A stretch of 53,844 bases of DNA from Sphingobacterium thalpophilum (lineage in GTDB: Bacteria > Bacteroidota > Bacteroidia > B-17B0 > Aurantibacillaceae): contig CALPON020000002.1 in NCBI GenBank assembly GCA_943325195.2, positions 1 through 53,844 of the forward strand, given 5' to 3'. This document shows, piece by piece, positions 8,741-16,690 of this stretch. Each line of letters opens with the position of its first letter. Position 1 is the stretch's first letter. Position numbers and translations under genes: made by a program. The notes under the pieces were generated by a model. The model ran no database searches. It was not told the DNA's origin and was given only the letters and a program-made list of their open reading frames with translations.

Positions 8741-8778
8741 GAAGTCAAATCTTAGAAGAGGCATTCTAAGTGGACTTC
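8741..8778. repeat. Nested hairpin in the intergenic region
   Basis: Two nested perfect stems: GAAGTC with GACTTC (outer, 6 bp) and CTTAGAA with TTCTAAG (inner, 7 bp), loop GAGGCA. No T run follows on the plus strand, so it is not a simple terminator. It lies between the terminator and the 58-nt element. Function unknown. Confidence 0.45.
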
Positions 8779-8874
8779 AAAATGACCTGGACTCAACTCA
8801 AAGAAGCGCAAGAGATGCAGTGCAATGAACATTTAAAAATTTCATCAACAATAGTTAGTCCCCCTTCCGCTCAA

Positions 8875-8932
8875 TTAAAACCCCCTCTGACTCATTTGAT
8901 TTAGCCAGATAATCCGATTTACCTAAATTTAT
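8875..8932 (+). repeat. 58-nt element, copy B (shared with 5724-5781)
   Basis: The second copy ends only 14 nt before the ATG of the following T9SS gene. It includes TTTA, 20 nt, then TAAATTTA, a degenerate promoter-like pair. If that is the promoter, the leader would be only a few nucleotides long. The rest of the 322-nt gap (8625-8946) holds only the inverted repeat, terminator and hairpin listed separately. Confidence 0.65.
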
Positions 8933-8946
8933 TAAAAATAGTATTC

Positions 8947-10917
8947 ATGCATTTTTCCTGGAGGTATCTCCTACTACCCATTTGTTTTTTTGCGTTGCAA
9001 TTAGCGGGACAAAACGATTCACTACAAGGCTTTGATAGAGATGCGATTATTCGTGAGGGTGTTGTGGAGGGACACAGTGCTGCGGCATTGCGACAGTATG
9101 TGTCGATGCAACAACAGAAGTTCCTAGATCTAAAATACGGCCTGGTTCAACGACAGACCGGCGGTGGTGTTTCTGTCGGACTCGGACCCTTGGGTTGTGA
9201 TGGCGGTGATTTTGAGAACGATATAGCGGCGAGTATTTCTTTTTCCACGCAGTTGCAGGGATGGGTTTGTAAACAAGGCTATAATGGGTACATCGGAAGT
9301 CTAAATACATCGTCCTTGAGTACTTATTTTCCGGGAGGTCTTACAAATGCTAGTAGCTGCAATCTCACCGGTTGTTGTCCCATTCCGCCGCAGAACGCTT
9401 GCGCTGTCGTCACCACTGGCAGTGCTGGAATCGTGGATTCTAATATTGGATCACAGTACCTTATCTATTCTGTGTTTGGAACAGATACTGCAGGTTCTTC
9501 GCAGGCTGCTGCTGCTAATCCTCAACTGACCAGTACAATGAAAGGCGCTAAGGTCTTAAGAATCAATAATGGGCTTACAGGCGATTATAGTATTAGCCGA
9601 ATTTCAAAAACAGTGATTGTGGACTCCCTCAATTCTATGTTTTCTTATGCGTTCATAAGTGTGCTACAAACCGGACATAATTGTTGCGATGGAGCAGTTG
9701 TCCATTTTAATTTCCGATCAGTGCCAAGCGGCTCACTTATTTCTGCCATAAGTTCCAATTTTTCTGCGCCTAGTTCGCAGTGCTCTTCAACTAACACACC
9801 TTTTTTTTACATTAGTTACACAGGCTTACCCTATCAACCACAATTGAATGCTTCAGCCATCTACAATCGCTGGGAGGTGAGACACATTGACTTATCGCCG
9901 TATATCGGGCAAAGTGTTGCGGTAGAGGCGATTGTCACAGATTGTACTGCCGGCGGGCATTTCGGAATGATGTATTATGACAGTCAATGCAGTAATCTGA
10001 ACGTCACTGTCAATGGCTTAACTTCTTATTCCGGCTGTCCGACCACTTATACCTTAGCGGCCTTTCCCAATATCATGAATGCCGTCTGGCTCGGTCCCAA
10101 CAATTTTTCCATTGCAGCCTCAAGCTTTACAACCAATAGCTCTGGTGTTTATACACTATCAGTAGCAAATCCTGGGGGACTGCCAGCGGTGACTCGGACA
10201 ATCAACATTCAAAGTGCGGGTACCACACCGGTTATTACACCAGTAACGTCCACAGTTTGTGCGGATGAGTCATTTAGTGTCTCAGTATCGGGGCTGACCA
10301 CCTACACCTGGTCCAACGGCATTATCAATACAGGTTTTCTGGATACAATTAGCACCAGTAAAGCTTATACCGTGCAGGGAATAAATAATGCCGGTTGCAG
10401 TTATACTTTAACGCAGGCCATTACCGGAATTGGCGAACAATTCTATTGTCAAGCGGCCGAAGTACTTCTTTGTTCTGGTAAATCCACCACACTTTATGCT
10501 TATCCCGGAATTAATTACCTATGGAGTACCGGCGTTACCGGCGGCCAGATCATTGTTACCCCCTTCATAACAACTAATTATACCGTTGCGAATACAAGCG
10601 GACCTGGGAATTGTATTTACACGAAAACCATTACGGTAGCCGTGAGCTTATGTGATAATGTGGATGAGGTTTTTATGCATGATGTTTTAAAGCTATATCC
10701 CAATCCTGCTCGCCATGAAGTCACACTCTTGACAGAAACAAGGGACGAACGACAATATCTCATTATTCGCAATTGTTTAGGTGAACAGGTCCTGCAACAG
10801 GAAGTCACTTCCACTTTCTCCACTTTGTCGCTGTCAGACCTGCGACCCGGTCTGTACTTCGCTGAATTAAAGCTGGGACAAAGGTTTGCGGGAAGAGAGA
10901 AATTAGTGATTGAATGA
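8947..10917 (+). CDS. Secreted protein with Ig-like repeats and T9SS type A sorting domain
   Basis: A 656-residue exported protein. Signal peptide at 1-21 (LLLPICFFALQLAGQ). The N-terminal 420 residues are cysteine-rich (GCDGGDFEND, NLTGCCPIPP, GHNCCDGAV, SSQCSSTNTPFFYI) and contain a segment RWEVRHIDLSPYIGQSVAVE typical of extracellular jelly-roll or CUB-like beta domains. I could not name that domain. Two Ig-like repeats follow (STVCADES with TYTWSNG; VLLCSGKS with YLWSTG). They are of the same type as those in the two glycine-rich proteins of this window. The C-terminus (LKLYPNPARHEV, ending LRPGLYFAELK) is a T9SS type A signal. It shares an upstream 58-nt element with the preceding T9SS gene, which suggests joint control. 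Confidence 0.87.
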   Translation: MHFSWRYLLLPICFFALQLAGQNDSLQGFDRDAIIREGVVEGHSAAALRQYVSMQQQKFLDLKYGLVQRQTGGGVSVGLGPLGCDGGDFENDIAASISFSTQLQGWVCKQGYNGYIGSLNTSSLSTYFPGGLTNASSCNLTGCCPIPPQNACAVVTTGSAGIVDSNIGSQYLIYSVFGTDTAGSSQAAAANPQLTSTMKGAKVLRINNGLTGDYSISRISKTVIVDSLNSMFSYAFISVLQTGHNCCDGAVVHFNFRSVPSGSLISAISSNFSAPSSQCSSTNTPFFYISYTGLPYQPQLNASAIYNRWEVRHIDLSPYIGQSVAVEAIVTDCTAGGHFGMMYYDSQCSNLNVTVNGLTSYSGCPTTYTLAAFPNIMNAVWLGPNNFSIAASSFTTNSSGVYTLSVANPGGLPAVTRTINIQSAGTTPVITPVTSTVCADESFSVSVSGLTTYTWSNGIINTGFLDTISTSKAYTVQGINNAGCSYTLTQAITGIGEQFYCQAAEVLLCSGKSTTLYAYPGINYLWSTGVTGGQIIVTPFITTNYTVANTSGPGNCIYTKTITVAVSLCDNVDEVFMHDVLKLYPNPARHEVTLLTETRDERQYLIIRNCLGEQVLQQEVTSTFSTLSLSDLRPGLYFAELKLGQRFAGREKLVIE

Positions 10918-10985
10918 TTCTTGGCGTGTTAAGCAACCGGCCAATCAAGGAGGGTAAACTCTTAAGACTGGCGAGTGTGATTAAT

Positions 10986-11024
10986 AGAGTGATAGTGAAT
11001 TAAGGGTGCTATCGCTCTCTTTCT
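10986..11024 (+). terminator. Likely terminator of the T9SS gene
   Basis: AGAGTGATAG pairs with CTATCGCTCT (10 bp with one G-T pair, 13-nt loop), followed by CTTTCT. It lies 70 nt after the stop codon. The T run is imperfect. Confidence 0.6.
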
Positions 11025-11140
11025 CGCTTAAAAAAGCCAAAGCACTTAAAAATTCTAGTTATCGCATTAGTAAATCCTGCGCTGCGGCTCGCTCTCAGGC
11101 TGGGATCTGTTATGAATGAAAAAGGGTTTGAGAATTAAGA

Positions 11141-11195
11141 AAAAAACCAGAGACTCAAAACCACGCTCTCGCTCTGTTTCTCACTCTGGTTTTTT
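11141..11195 (-). terminator. Terminator downstream of tRNA-Arg
   Basis: AAAAAACCAGAG and CTCTGGTTTTTT are perfect 12-nt arms with a loop of about 30 nt. On the minus strand the second arm ends in a T run, right after the 3' end of the tRNA. The symmetry means it could also stop plus-strand transcripts. Confidence 0.7.
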
Positions 11196-11196
11196 G

Positions 11197-11270
11197 TAGT
11201 CCCACTTGGATTCGAACCAAGGGCCGCAGGTTTAGAAAACCTGTGCTCTATCCAACTGAGCTATGGGACC
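11197..11270 (-). tRNA. tRNA-Arg(UCU)
   Basis: A 74-nt cloverleaf read on the minus strand. Acceptor GGTCCCA with TGGGACT (first pair G-U) and discriminator A; T8 and A9; D stem GCTC/GAGC; anticodon stem CAGGT/ACCTG with loop TTTCTAA, giving anticodon TCT; variable CGGCC; T stem CTTGG/CCAAG with loop TTCGAAT. The CCA end is not encoded, so it must be added enzymatically. It decodes AGA (and AGG by wobble). A promoter lies about 30 nt upstream and a terminator follows directly. Confidence 0.97.
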
Positions 11271-11300
11271 AGAAGTCTTCCTAAGGCGGAAAACAGGTGG

Positions 11301-11332
11301 CAAAAGTACGGATTTTTATAGTATTTTTCAAG
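11301..11332 (-). promoter_or_regulatory. Promoter of tRNA-Arg
   Basis: On the minus strand: CTTG, 20 nt, then TACTTTTG, which matches the Bacteroidota sigma-A form TTTG/TAnnTTTG. The expected start of transcription is about 24 nt before the mature tRNA 5' end. Confidence 0.65.
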
Positions 11333-11349
11333 AACTTATTTGTCCTACC

Positions 11350-11545
11350 CGACAGATGCAGGCTAATAAAAAGACTCTTTCTACTTGATTTCCCGCTGGT
11401 AGCGTGCCGTGTCAAAGACCAGCGACTCCCGGCCAAGAACAATGTTTTTCAAAGTACGCGGGACCCGCTGAGCGGCCCGCCCACATAAAAAGGGAATGCT
11501 TCGCTCCCTCAGGCCGAGGATTTTCTCCATGTGGGCTTTTTCTCC
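11350..11545 (+). ncRNA. Candidate structured small RNA, family unknown
   Basis: A GC-rich stretch in an otherwise AT-rich gap that folds densely. CGCTGGT (11394) pairs with ACCAGCG (11418). CCGC-TGA-GCGG forms a small hairpin (11465-11475). GCCCACAT (11479) pairs with ATGTGGGC (11529) and closes on two inner hairpins (GGGA/TCCC and CCTC-AGGCC-GAGG). A run of five T follows directly, giving an intrinsic terminator on the plus strand. I saw no match to the conserved cores of tmRNA, RNase P RNA or SRP RNA. No clean promoter is visible on the plus strand. It could be a 6S-like or regulatory RNA, or only a complex terminator. Confidence 0.4.
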
Positions 11546-11642
11546 GCTTATCCTCCATTAACGTTCTTTATAAAAAACCGAATGTTCAATTTTAATTGGC
11601 GGCATTATATAATATGAACCATTTTTAGGCGAATTTTAATCT

Positions 11643-14216
11643 GTGGAAACAACAGAATCAGAGGAGAAGAAAAAAGTAGGAATGTTGAGGCGAATCGCTA
11701 AGGTCCTCTTATGGTTTCTGCTTTTGCTGTTGCTTGGCGCAATGACGCTGGTGGGACTTGTACTTGTCTATGAAAAAGAAATCAAAGGCGCCATTCTCGG
11801 CGAATTGAACAAACACCTTTTGGTCAAGGTGAAGGTGGCCCCGGAGAACATTGACCTCACGCTTCTTAAGTCCTTCCCCGATTGTGCGCTTCAGTTCAAA
11901 AAAGTACTGGTCCTGGGCGCCCTGCCTCAGAATAAACAGGATACCCTACTTTATGCGGATTTACTGAGTCTGCGCTTTAATGTTGAGGACATTTGGAATA
12001 AAAACTATAAAATTCACACCGTATCGGCAGATAAAGGCTTGCTCCGGCTCATCACTTTAAAGGATGGCAGTACCAATTATAGTTTTTGGAAGAGTGACGG
12101 AGAAAGTTCCGCAAGTACCGATTTTGATTTGGACCGCATTGCTCTTTCTAATTTTCATCTACAGTACAAGGATAATTCCATCCGGTTCTTTAGTGATCTG
12201 CAAATTAAACAATTGGTTTTTTCGGGTAAATTCCGCGACACGAAGTACGACCTGAAGTGCGAGGGAGATGCCCTCGTAAATGAACTCTTGCAAAATAAAA
12301 CAGCTTTCCTCCGTCAAAAAAGAGTCAAACTGGATCTTAATCTCGCGGTAAACGGCAGCCAGTATGATTTTACAAAGGCCGACCTGCAAATCAACGATCT
12401 TTTTCTGAAACTCACTGGTAGACTACTCTACGGACAGTCTTTAGAACGAGTGGCTATTAAAATGAATGCCGCTGATCTGGAGATTAGCTCGGTTCTCTCT
12501 CTCTTGCCGCAAAGTTACTCGGCTGTAGTGAATGATTATGTGAGCAAAGGGAAGTTGTATTTAAACGGGGATCTCGATTATACCTCTGACAAGCGCTTCC
12601 GCCTCACCGCTGCCTTTGGAATAGATAAAGGCACCATCACCTACAAGCCCGGAAACACAAGTGCTGAGGATGTAAATCTAGAAGGCAATCTCTTGTACAC
12701 ACTAGACAGAAGTTTTTTGCAATTGACAAGGGTCTTCTTTCGACTCAGCGATGATGTCATTAAAGGAGATTGCCGCATCGAGGATTTTAGTCAACCACAG
12801 TTGTCTCTGAATGTGGCCGCCAATCTGCATTTAGCCAACTTGCAGAACTTCTGGCCAATCGATACCCTGCGAGCGCTCGAGGGACAATTAGAAATCAATA
12901 CACAGATCAATGGACTGCTCTCGGATTTGAAAGCCAATACCTTTGGACCAAAAGTAAAGCTGGTACTCGATGCAAACCTGAAAGACTTAAAGGCTCAATT
13001 TAAGTCGGATGAAAAGACCTATCTCGTGCCCCATTGTCAGATTGATGCCTCTGATGGGGAGGTGCGGGTGTCAGATTTGCAATTACAAAGGGGACAGTCG
13101 CACTTAGTTCTGAATGGCCGCATTCCTGGCCTGTTCAATTACCTCACCGATGCCAGCGCACCGCTGAACATCATCGGAAAACTGGAAGCGCCGCAACTAT
13201 TTGTCGAAGATTTTTTAATTCCTTCTTCCGGCTCTGCCAGCGATCAAGCGCTCATTCCTGAAAAAGTCAACTTTAAACTGGAAGCAGCCATAGCGCAACT
13301 GTCATTCGGTAAATTCAAAGCAGAAAACATTTCGGGGGAGCTCGAGATTCGTGATCAGAAACTACTAGCAAATGACATTCGTTTGGAAACGATGGAGGGT
13401 CAGACCGTTTTGAATGCTTTTGCGGATAACAGTAAAAACAAACTGGACATTACCCTTCAGGCAGAAATCAACCAGATTAATATTCAGGAGTTATTTCGTC
13501 AAATGAATAACTTGGGACAAAGCACGCTGCAGGATAAAAATCTACGCGGGATTGCTTCCGCCAGCATTGAATTTAGTGGTTCTTGGTCAAATGCCCTGCT
13601 AGTGGATGAAAACTCACTTCAGTCCCGCTGTCAGCTGACGATCGAAAAAGGCCAATTAAAGGATTTTGAGCCGATGCGCGCTTTATCCCGGTTTGTAGAG
13701 GTTAAAGATCTAAATGACATTCGTTTTTCGGCCCTGCAAAGCACGGTGACAATAAAAAACCGACAGATTATCATCCCTGCCACAACCATCAAAAACTCGG
13801 CACTTGACATTGATCTGTGGGGTACGCATAGCTTTGACAATGTTGTGGATTATCATTTTCGTTTACTCATCAGTGAATTGCTGAATAAAAAACGGACAAA
13901 AGCGCAGGATGAATTCGGACCGGTCCTCGATGATCCCGACAAAAAACGTATGGCCTTTGTCCGCATGACGGGACCGATGGACAAACTGGTGATTCGGTAT
14001 GATAAGCAGGGCATGAAACAGAAAGTAGCAGCGGATTTAAAGACCGAAAAGCAAAGCATTAAGCGGCTGCTGCGCGAGGAATTTGGCCTGTTCAAAAAAG
14101 ACAGTCTTCCTAAAAAGTCAGCACCGGTCAGTGTCTTTGAGCTGGAAGAAAGCAATCCGCCGCCTCCGAAAAAAACACTGGAACTCAAAAAGAAAAAAGA
14201 AGAGGATGATTTTTAA
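11643..14216 (+). CDS. AsmA-like envelope protein
   Basis: An 857-residue protein with one N-terminal membrane helix (about residues 19-42, VLLWFLLLLLLGAMTLVGLV) and a very long periplasmic part made mostly of beta strands. This is the architecture of AsmA/TamB-like proteins, which form hydrophobic grooves thought to move lipids towards the outer membrane. The segment VKVAPENIDLTLLKSFPDCALQFKKVLV just after the helix is typical of Bacteroidota AsmA-like proteins. The C-terminal part has DYHFRLLISELLNKK and ends in a charged tail with KKKKEEDDF. The start is GTG; an ATG 13 codons later is also possible and keeps the helix. A histidine kinase follows after 48 nt on the same strand. Confidence 0.85.
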   Translation: METTESEEKKKVGMLRRIAKVLLWFLLLLLLGAMTLVGLVLVYEKEIKGAILGELNKHLLVKVKVAPENIDLTLLKSFPDCALQFKKVLVLGALPQNKQDTLLYADLLSLRFNVEDIWNKNYKIHTVSADKGLLRLITLKDGSTNYSFWKSDGESSASTDFDLDRIALSNFHLQYKDNSIRFFSDLQIKQLVFSGKFRDTKYDLKCEGDALVNELLQNKTAFLRQKRVKLDLNLAVNGSQYDFTKADLQINDLFLKLTGRLLYGQSLERVAIKMNAADLEISSVLSLLPQSYSAVVNDYVSKGKLYLNGDLDYTSDKRFRLTAAFGIDKGTITYKPGNTSAEDVNLEGNLLYTLDRSFLQLTRVFFRLSDDVIKGDCRIEDFSQPQLSLNVAANLHLANLQNFWPIDTLRALEGQLEINTQINGLLSDLKANTFGPKVKLVLDANLKDLKAQFKSDEKTYLVPHCQIDASDGEVRVSDLQLQRGQSHLVLNGRIPGLFNYLTDASAPLNIIGKLEAPQLFVEDFLIPSSGSASDQALIPEKVNFKLEAAIAQLSFGKFKAENISGELEIRDQKLLANDIRLETMEGQTVLNAFADNSKNKLDITLQAEINQINIQELFRQMNNLGQSTLQDKNLRGIASASIEFSGSWSNALLVDENSLQSRCQLTIEKGQLKDFEPMRALSRFVEVKDLNDIRFSALQSTVTIKNRQIIIPATTIKNSALDIDLWGTHSFDNVVDYHFRLLISELLNKKRTKAQDEFGPVLDDPDKKRMAFVRMTGPMDKLVIRYDKQGMKQKVAADLKTEKQSIKRLLREEFGLFKKDSLPKKSAPVSVFELEESNPPPPKKTLELKKKKEEDDF

Positions 14217-14264
14217 GGCACGTCCATACTGAATAAAAGCTATCTTTAATTTTCAGGGATCTGA

Positions 14265-15767
14265 ATGAATATCTACACGCAAAAACAACGATGGAAACTT
14301 GGACTGGCCGCCGCCGCCCTCCTCATTGTGATGCTCTCTTTCTGGTACACTCAAAATCTGGCAAATAAAATTTCGAACGACGAACGCAGCAAAGCGCAGG
14401 TCTGGGCGAAAGCTGTGCAGAGTCAGGCAGAACTTATCAAATTTACCAACCGCCTTTTCAGCGCTATAAAAAAAGAAGAGCGTAAAAAAGCAGAGCTTGT
14501 CGCAGAGGCCTTTAAGCAATTGAATCGTTTTGACGGGGGTTCGGATATCAATTTTGTGCTGAAGGTCCTGCAGGAAAACACGACCATTCCCGTTATTTTA
14601 AAAAATGATAATGGCGAGATGACCTCGCGGAATTTGGATTCAATCAGGAGTTCTGACACCACGTATCTGAAAGAGCAACTCCGGCTTATGAAGTCCAAGT
14701 ACGATCCGGTGGTTATTAATTATTATAAGAACTTTAACAGCTATTTGTACTATAACGACAGTAAGGTGTTTGCCGACTTGCAGGTGGTATTCGACAAACT
14801 CATTCGCTCATTTCGTGAATTAGCCCAGACAGCGGATGTGAAAGTTATTTTCACGGACGCCAGCAAACGACGCATCATCGCGCACAGTGATAAAGTAGAC
14901 TCGACGGAGATTGTGAATGCCGAAAAATTGCGGCAGACCTTGATGAGTCTGGCGAATGAAAATATACCACTTCAGATTGATTTGGGTGAAGGCGCCACGA
15001 GTTATATTTTTTACGGAGAATCAGAATTACTGCGGAAGCTGCGGTATTATCCCTACATACAATTTGGTGTGATTGGTTTATTCTTGGTGATCGCTTATAT
15101 CCTTTTTAGCACCGCGCGTAAGGCAGAGCAGGATCAGGTTTGGGTAGGCATGAGTAAAGAAACTGCGCATCAATTAGGCACTCCCTTATCTTCTCTAATG
15201 GCCTGGAATGAGCATCTATTGGGTGCAGGCGTGGATCCTGAAATTGTAAATGAAATGCAGCAGGATGTCCGCCGCTTGAACACTATCACCGACCGCTTTA
15301 GTAAGATTGGTTCGCAACCGGCACTGATGCATGAAAACATTACGGAAGTCCTGGCAGAATCGCTGGATTACCTCCGCAAGCGCAGTTCTCGCAATGTGGT
15401 GTATGACATTGTTCTTCCCGCCGAAGCCATCTCTGCGCAATTGAGTAAGCCCTTGTTTGACTGGGTGATTGAAAATCTGTGTAAGAATGCGATTGACGCG
15501 ATGGAAGGCAAGGGACAGATTAAAGTGGAGTTGAAGGAGGTTCCCGAGGGTCTGACGATTGATATCAGTGACACGGGTAAGGGCATACCCAAAGCCAGTT
15601 TCACCACTGTGTTTGAGCCGGGCTATACAACCAAGAGCCGAGGTTGGGGACTTGGATTAAGCCTCTGCAAACGCATCATTGAAAACTATCACAAAGGAAA
15701 GATTTACGTCCTCCGCAGCGAGGTAGGGAAAGGCACCACCTTTAGGATCGAGTTGCAGCGCGATTAA
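14265..15767 (+). CDS. Membrane sensor histidine kinase (orphan)
   Basis: A 500-residue sensor kinase. Helix 1 (about 12-29) and helix 2 (about 267-285) enclose a periplasmic sensing region of about 235 residues of unknown fold, alpha-helical at its start. After helix 2 comes the dimerisation/phosphoacceptor box with H302 (SKETAHQLGTPLSSL) and no recognisable HAMP domain. The ATPase domain shows N box NLCKNAIDAM, G1 ISDTGKGIP, F box VFEPGYTTK and G2 GWGLGLSLCKRI. All catalytic motifs look intact. No response regulator is encoded beside it, so its partner is elsewhere. It lies 48 nt after the AsmA-like gene, so it may sense an envelope condition (inference). Confidence 0.93.
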   Translation: MNIYTQKQRWKLGLAAAALLIVMLSFWYTQNLANKISNDERSKAQVWAKAVQSQAELIKFTNRLFSAIKKEERKKAELVAEAFKQLNRFDGGSDINFVLKVLQENTTIPVILKNDNGEMTSRNLDSIRSSDTTYLKEQLRLMKSKYDPVVINYYKNFNSYLYYNDSKVFADLQVVFDKLIRSFRELAQTADVKVIFTDASKRRIIAHSDKVDSTEIVNAEKLRQTLMSLANENIPLQIDLGEGATSYIFYGESELLRKLRYYPYIQFGVIGLFLVIAYILFSTARKAEQDQVWVGMSKETAHQLGTPLSSLMAWNEHLLGAGVDPEIVNEMQQDVRRLNTITDRFSKIGSQPALMHENITEVLAESLDYLRKRSSRNVVYDIVLPAEAISAQLSKPLFDWVIENLCKNAIDAMEGKGQIKVELKEVPEGLTIDISDTGKGIPKASFTTVFEPGYTTKSRGWGLGLSLCKRIIENYHKGKIYVLRSEVGKGTTFRIELQRD

Positions 15768-15821
15768 TAAGGCGGCAGCTAGGATACCACATATGGGCGG
15801 AGTGTCAAAAAAAGGATTATA

Positions 15822-15853
15822 AAAAAAGCCATCTTATTGAAGATGGCTTTTTA
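15822..15853. terminator. Bidirectional terminator between histidine kinase and sdhB
   Basis: AAAAAGCCATCTT pairs with AAGATGGCTTTTT (13 bp, loop ATTG). A and T runs on the two sides allow it to work for both convergent transcripts. Confidence 0.92.
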
Positions 15854-15869
15854 AATTAGTGTATCAAAA

Positions 15870-16625
15870 TTAGGTCAAACTTGCACCCAGATATTCACGG
15901 TTTAAGCGGGCGATGTTTTCCAGTGAAATGCCTTTTGGACATTCCGCTTCGCAGGCGCCAGTGTTGGTGCAATTTCCGAAACCTTCCTCGTCCATTTGTT
16001 TCACCATGTTGAGTGCACGTTCTTTGCGCTCTACTTGTCCCTGCGGCAATAAAGCCAGCTGTGACACTTTTGCAGAAACGAATAACATGGCGCTGGAGTT
16101 TTTACAAGCGGCTACACATGCGCCACAAGAAATACAAGCAGCCGCATTAAATGCCGCATCGGCCTCCGGCTTTGGGATGAGAATGTTGTTAGCGTCCTTG
16201 GCATTACCGGTGTTGACAGAAACGAAACCACCCGCTGCGATGATGCGGTCAAATGAAGAACGGTCGACCGCCAAATCTTTAATCACAGGAAAGGCAGCGC
16301 TTCTCCAGGGTTCCACCACAATGGTATCACCATCGGTAAAGCTGCGCATGTGCAACTGACAAGTGGTTACGCCTTGTTTAGGACCGTGTGGACGACCATT
16401 GATGTACATGCTGCACATACCACAAATCCCTTCACGGCAGTCATGGTCAAAAACAATTGGTTCTTTCCCGCTGCTGATCAGTTGTTCGTTCACCACGTCA
16501 AACATTTCCAGGAAGCTCATATCGGGCGAAATGCCTTTTGCTTCGATGGTATCAAAACGACCTTTTTCGTTTTTATTTTTTTGCTTCCAGACCTTTAAGG
16601 TCAGATTCATATTTCCGTGACTCAT
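15870..16625 (-). CDS. sdhB: Succinate dehydrogenase/fumarate reductase iron-sulfur subunit
   Basis: A 251-residue electron-transfer subunit of complex II. The N-terminal plant-type ferredoxin domain has the [2Fe-2S] cysteines in [15 protein letters not shown] plus the distal VTTCQ. The C-terminal domain has two clusters: [11 protein letters not shown] with [15 protein letters not shown], for [4Fe-4S] and [3Fe-4S]. It passes electrons from the flavin of SdhA to the quinone site at SdhC. It is the last gene of the sdh operon, but unusually it is separated from sdhA by a gene for an unrelated secreted protein. The 65-nt gap upstream shows no clear promoter. Confidence 0.98.
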   Translation of the reverse strand: MSHGNMNLTLKVWKQKNKNEKGRFDTIEAKGISPDMSFLEMFDVVNEQLISSGKEPIVFDHDCREGICGMCSMYINGRPHGPKQGVTTCQLHMRSFTDGDTIVVEPWRSAAFPVIKDLAVDRSSFDRIIAAGGFVSVNTGNAKDANNILIPKPEADAAFNAAACISCGACVAACKNSSAMLFVSAKVSQLALLPQGQVERKERALNMVKQMDEEGFGNCTNTGACEAECPKGISLENIARLNREYLGASLT

Positions 16626-16690
16626 ATAATTTTGTTTGTATGAACGTTTCGCAATCCCTGTTGTGCCTGCTCCGGTACCGCCGCCGTGTA

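Larger units (their letters stand above)
10918..11642. other. 725-nt intergenic region with tRNA-Arg and a possible small RNA
   Basis: It contains, in order: a terminator for the T9SS gene, the tRNA terminator, tRNA-Arg on the minus strand with its promoter, a GC-rich structured segment that may be an RNA gene, and an AT-rich leader before the AsmA-like gene. Short reading frames across it have no family features and overlap the structured RNA elements, so I do not call a protein here. Confidence 0.7.

Noticed and set aside
11404-11595. Plus-strand open frame of 63 codons
   Set aside because: It runs through the stems and terminator of the structured segment, has no promoter-start relation and no recognisable features.
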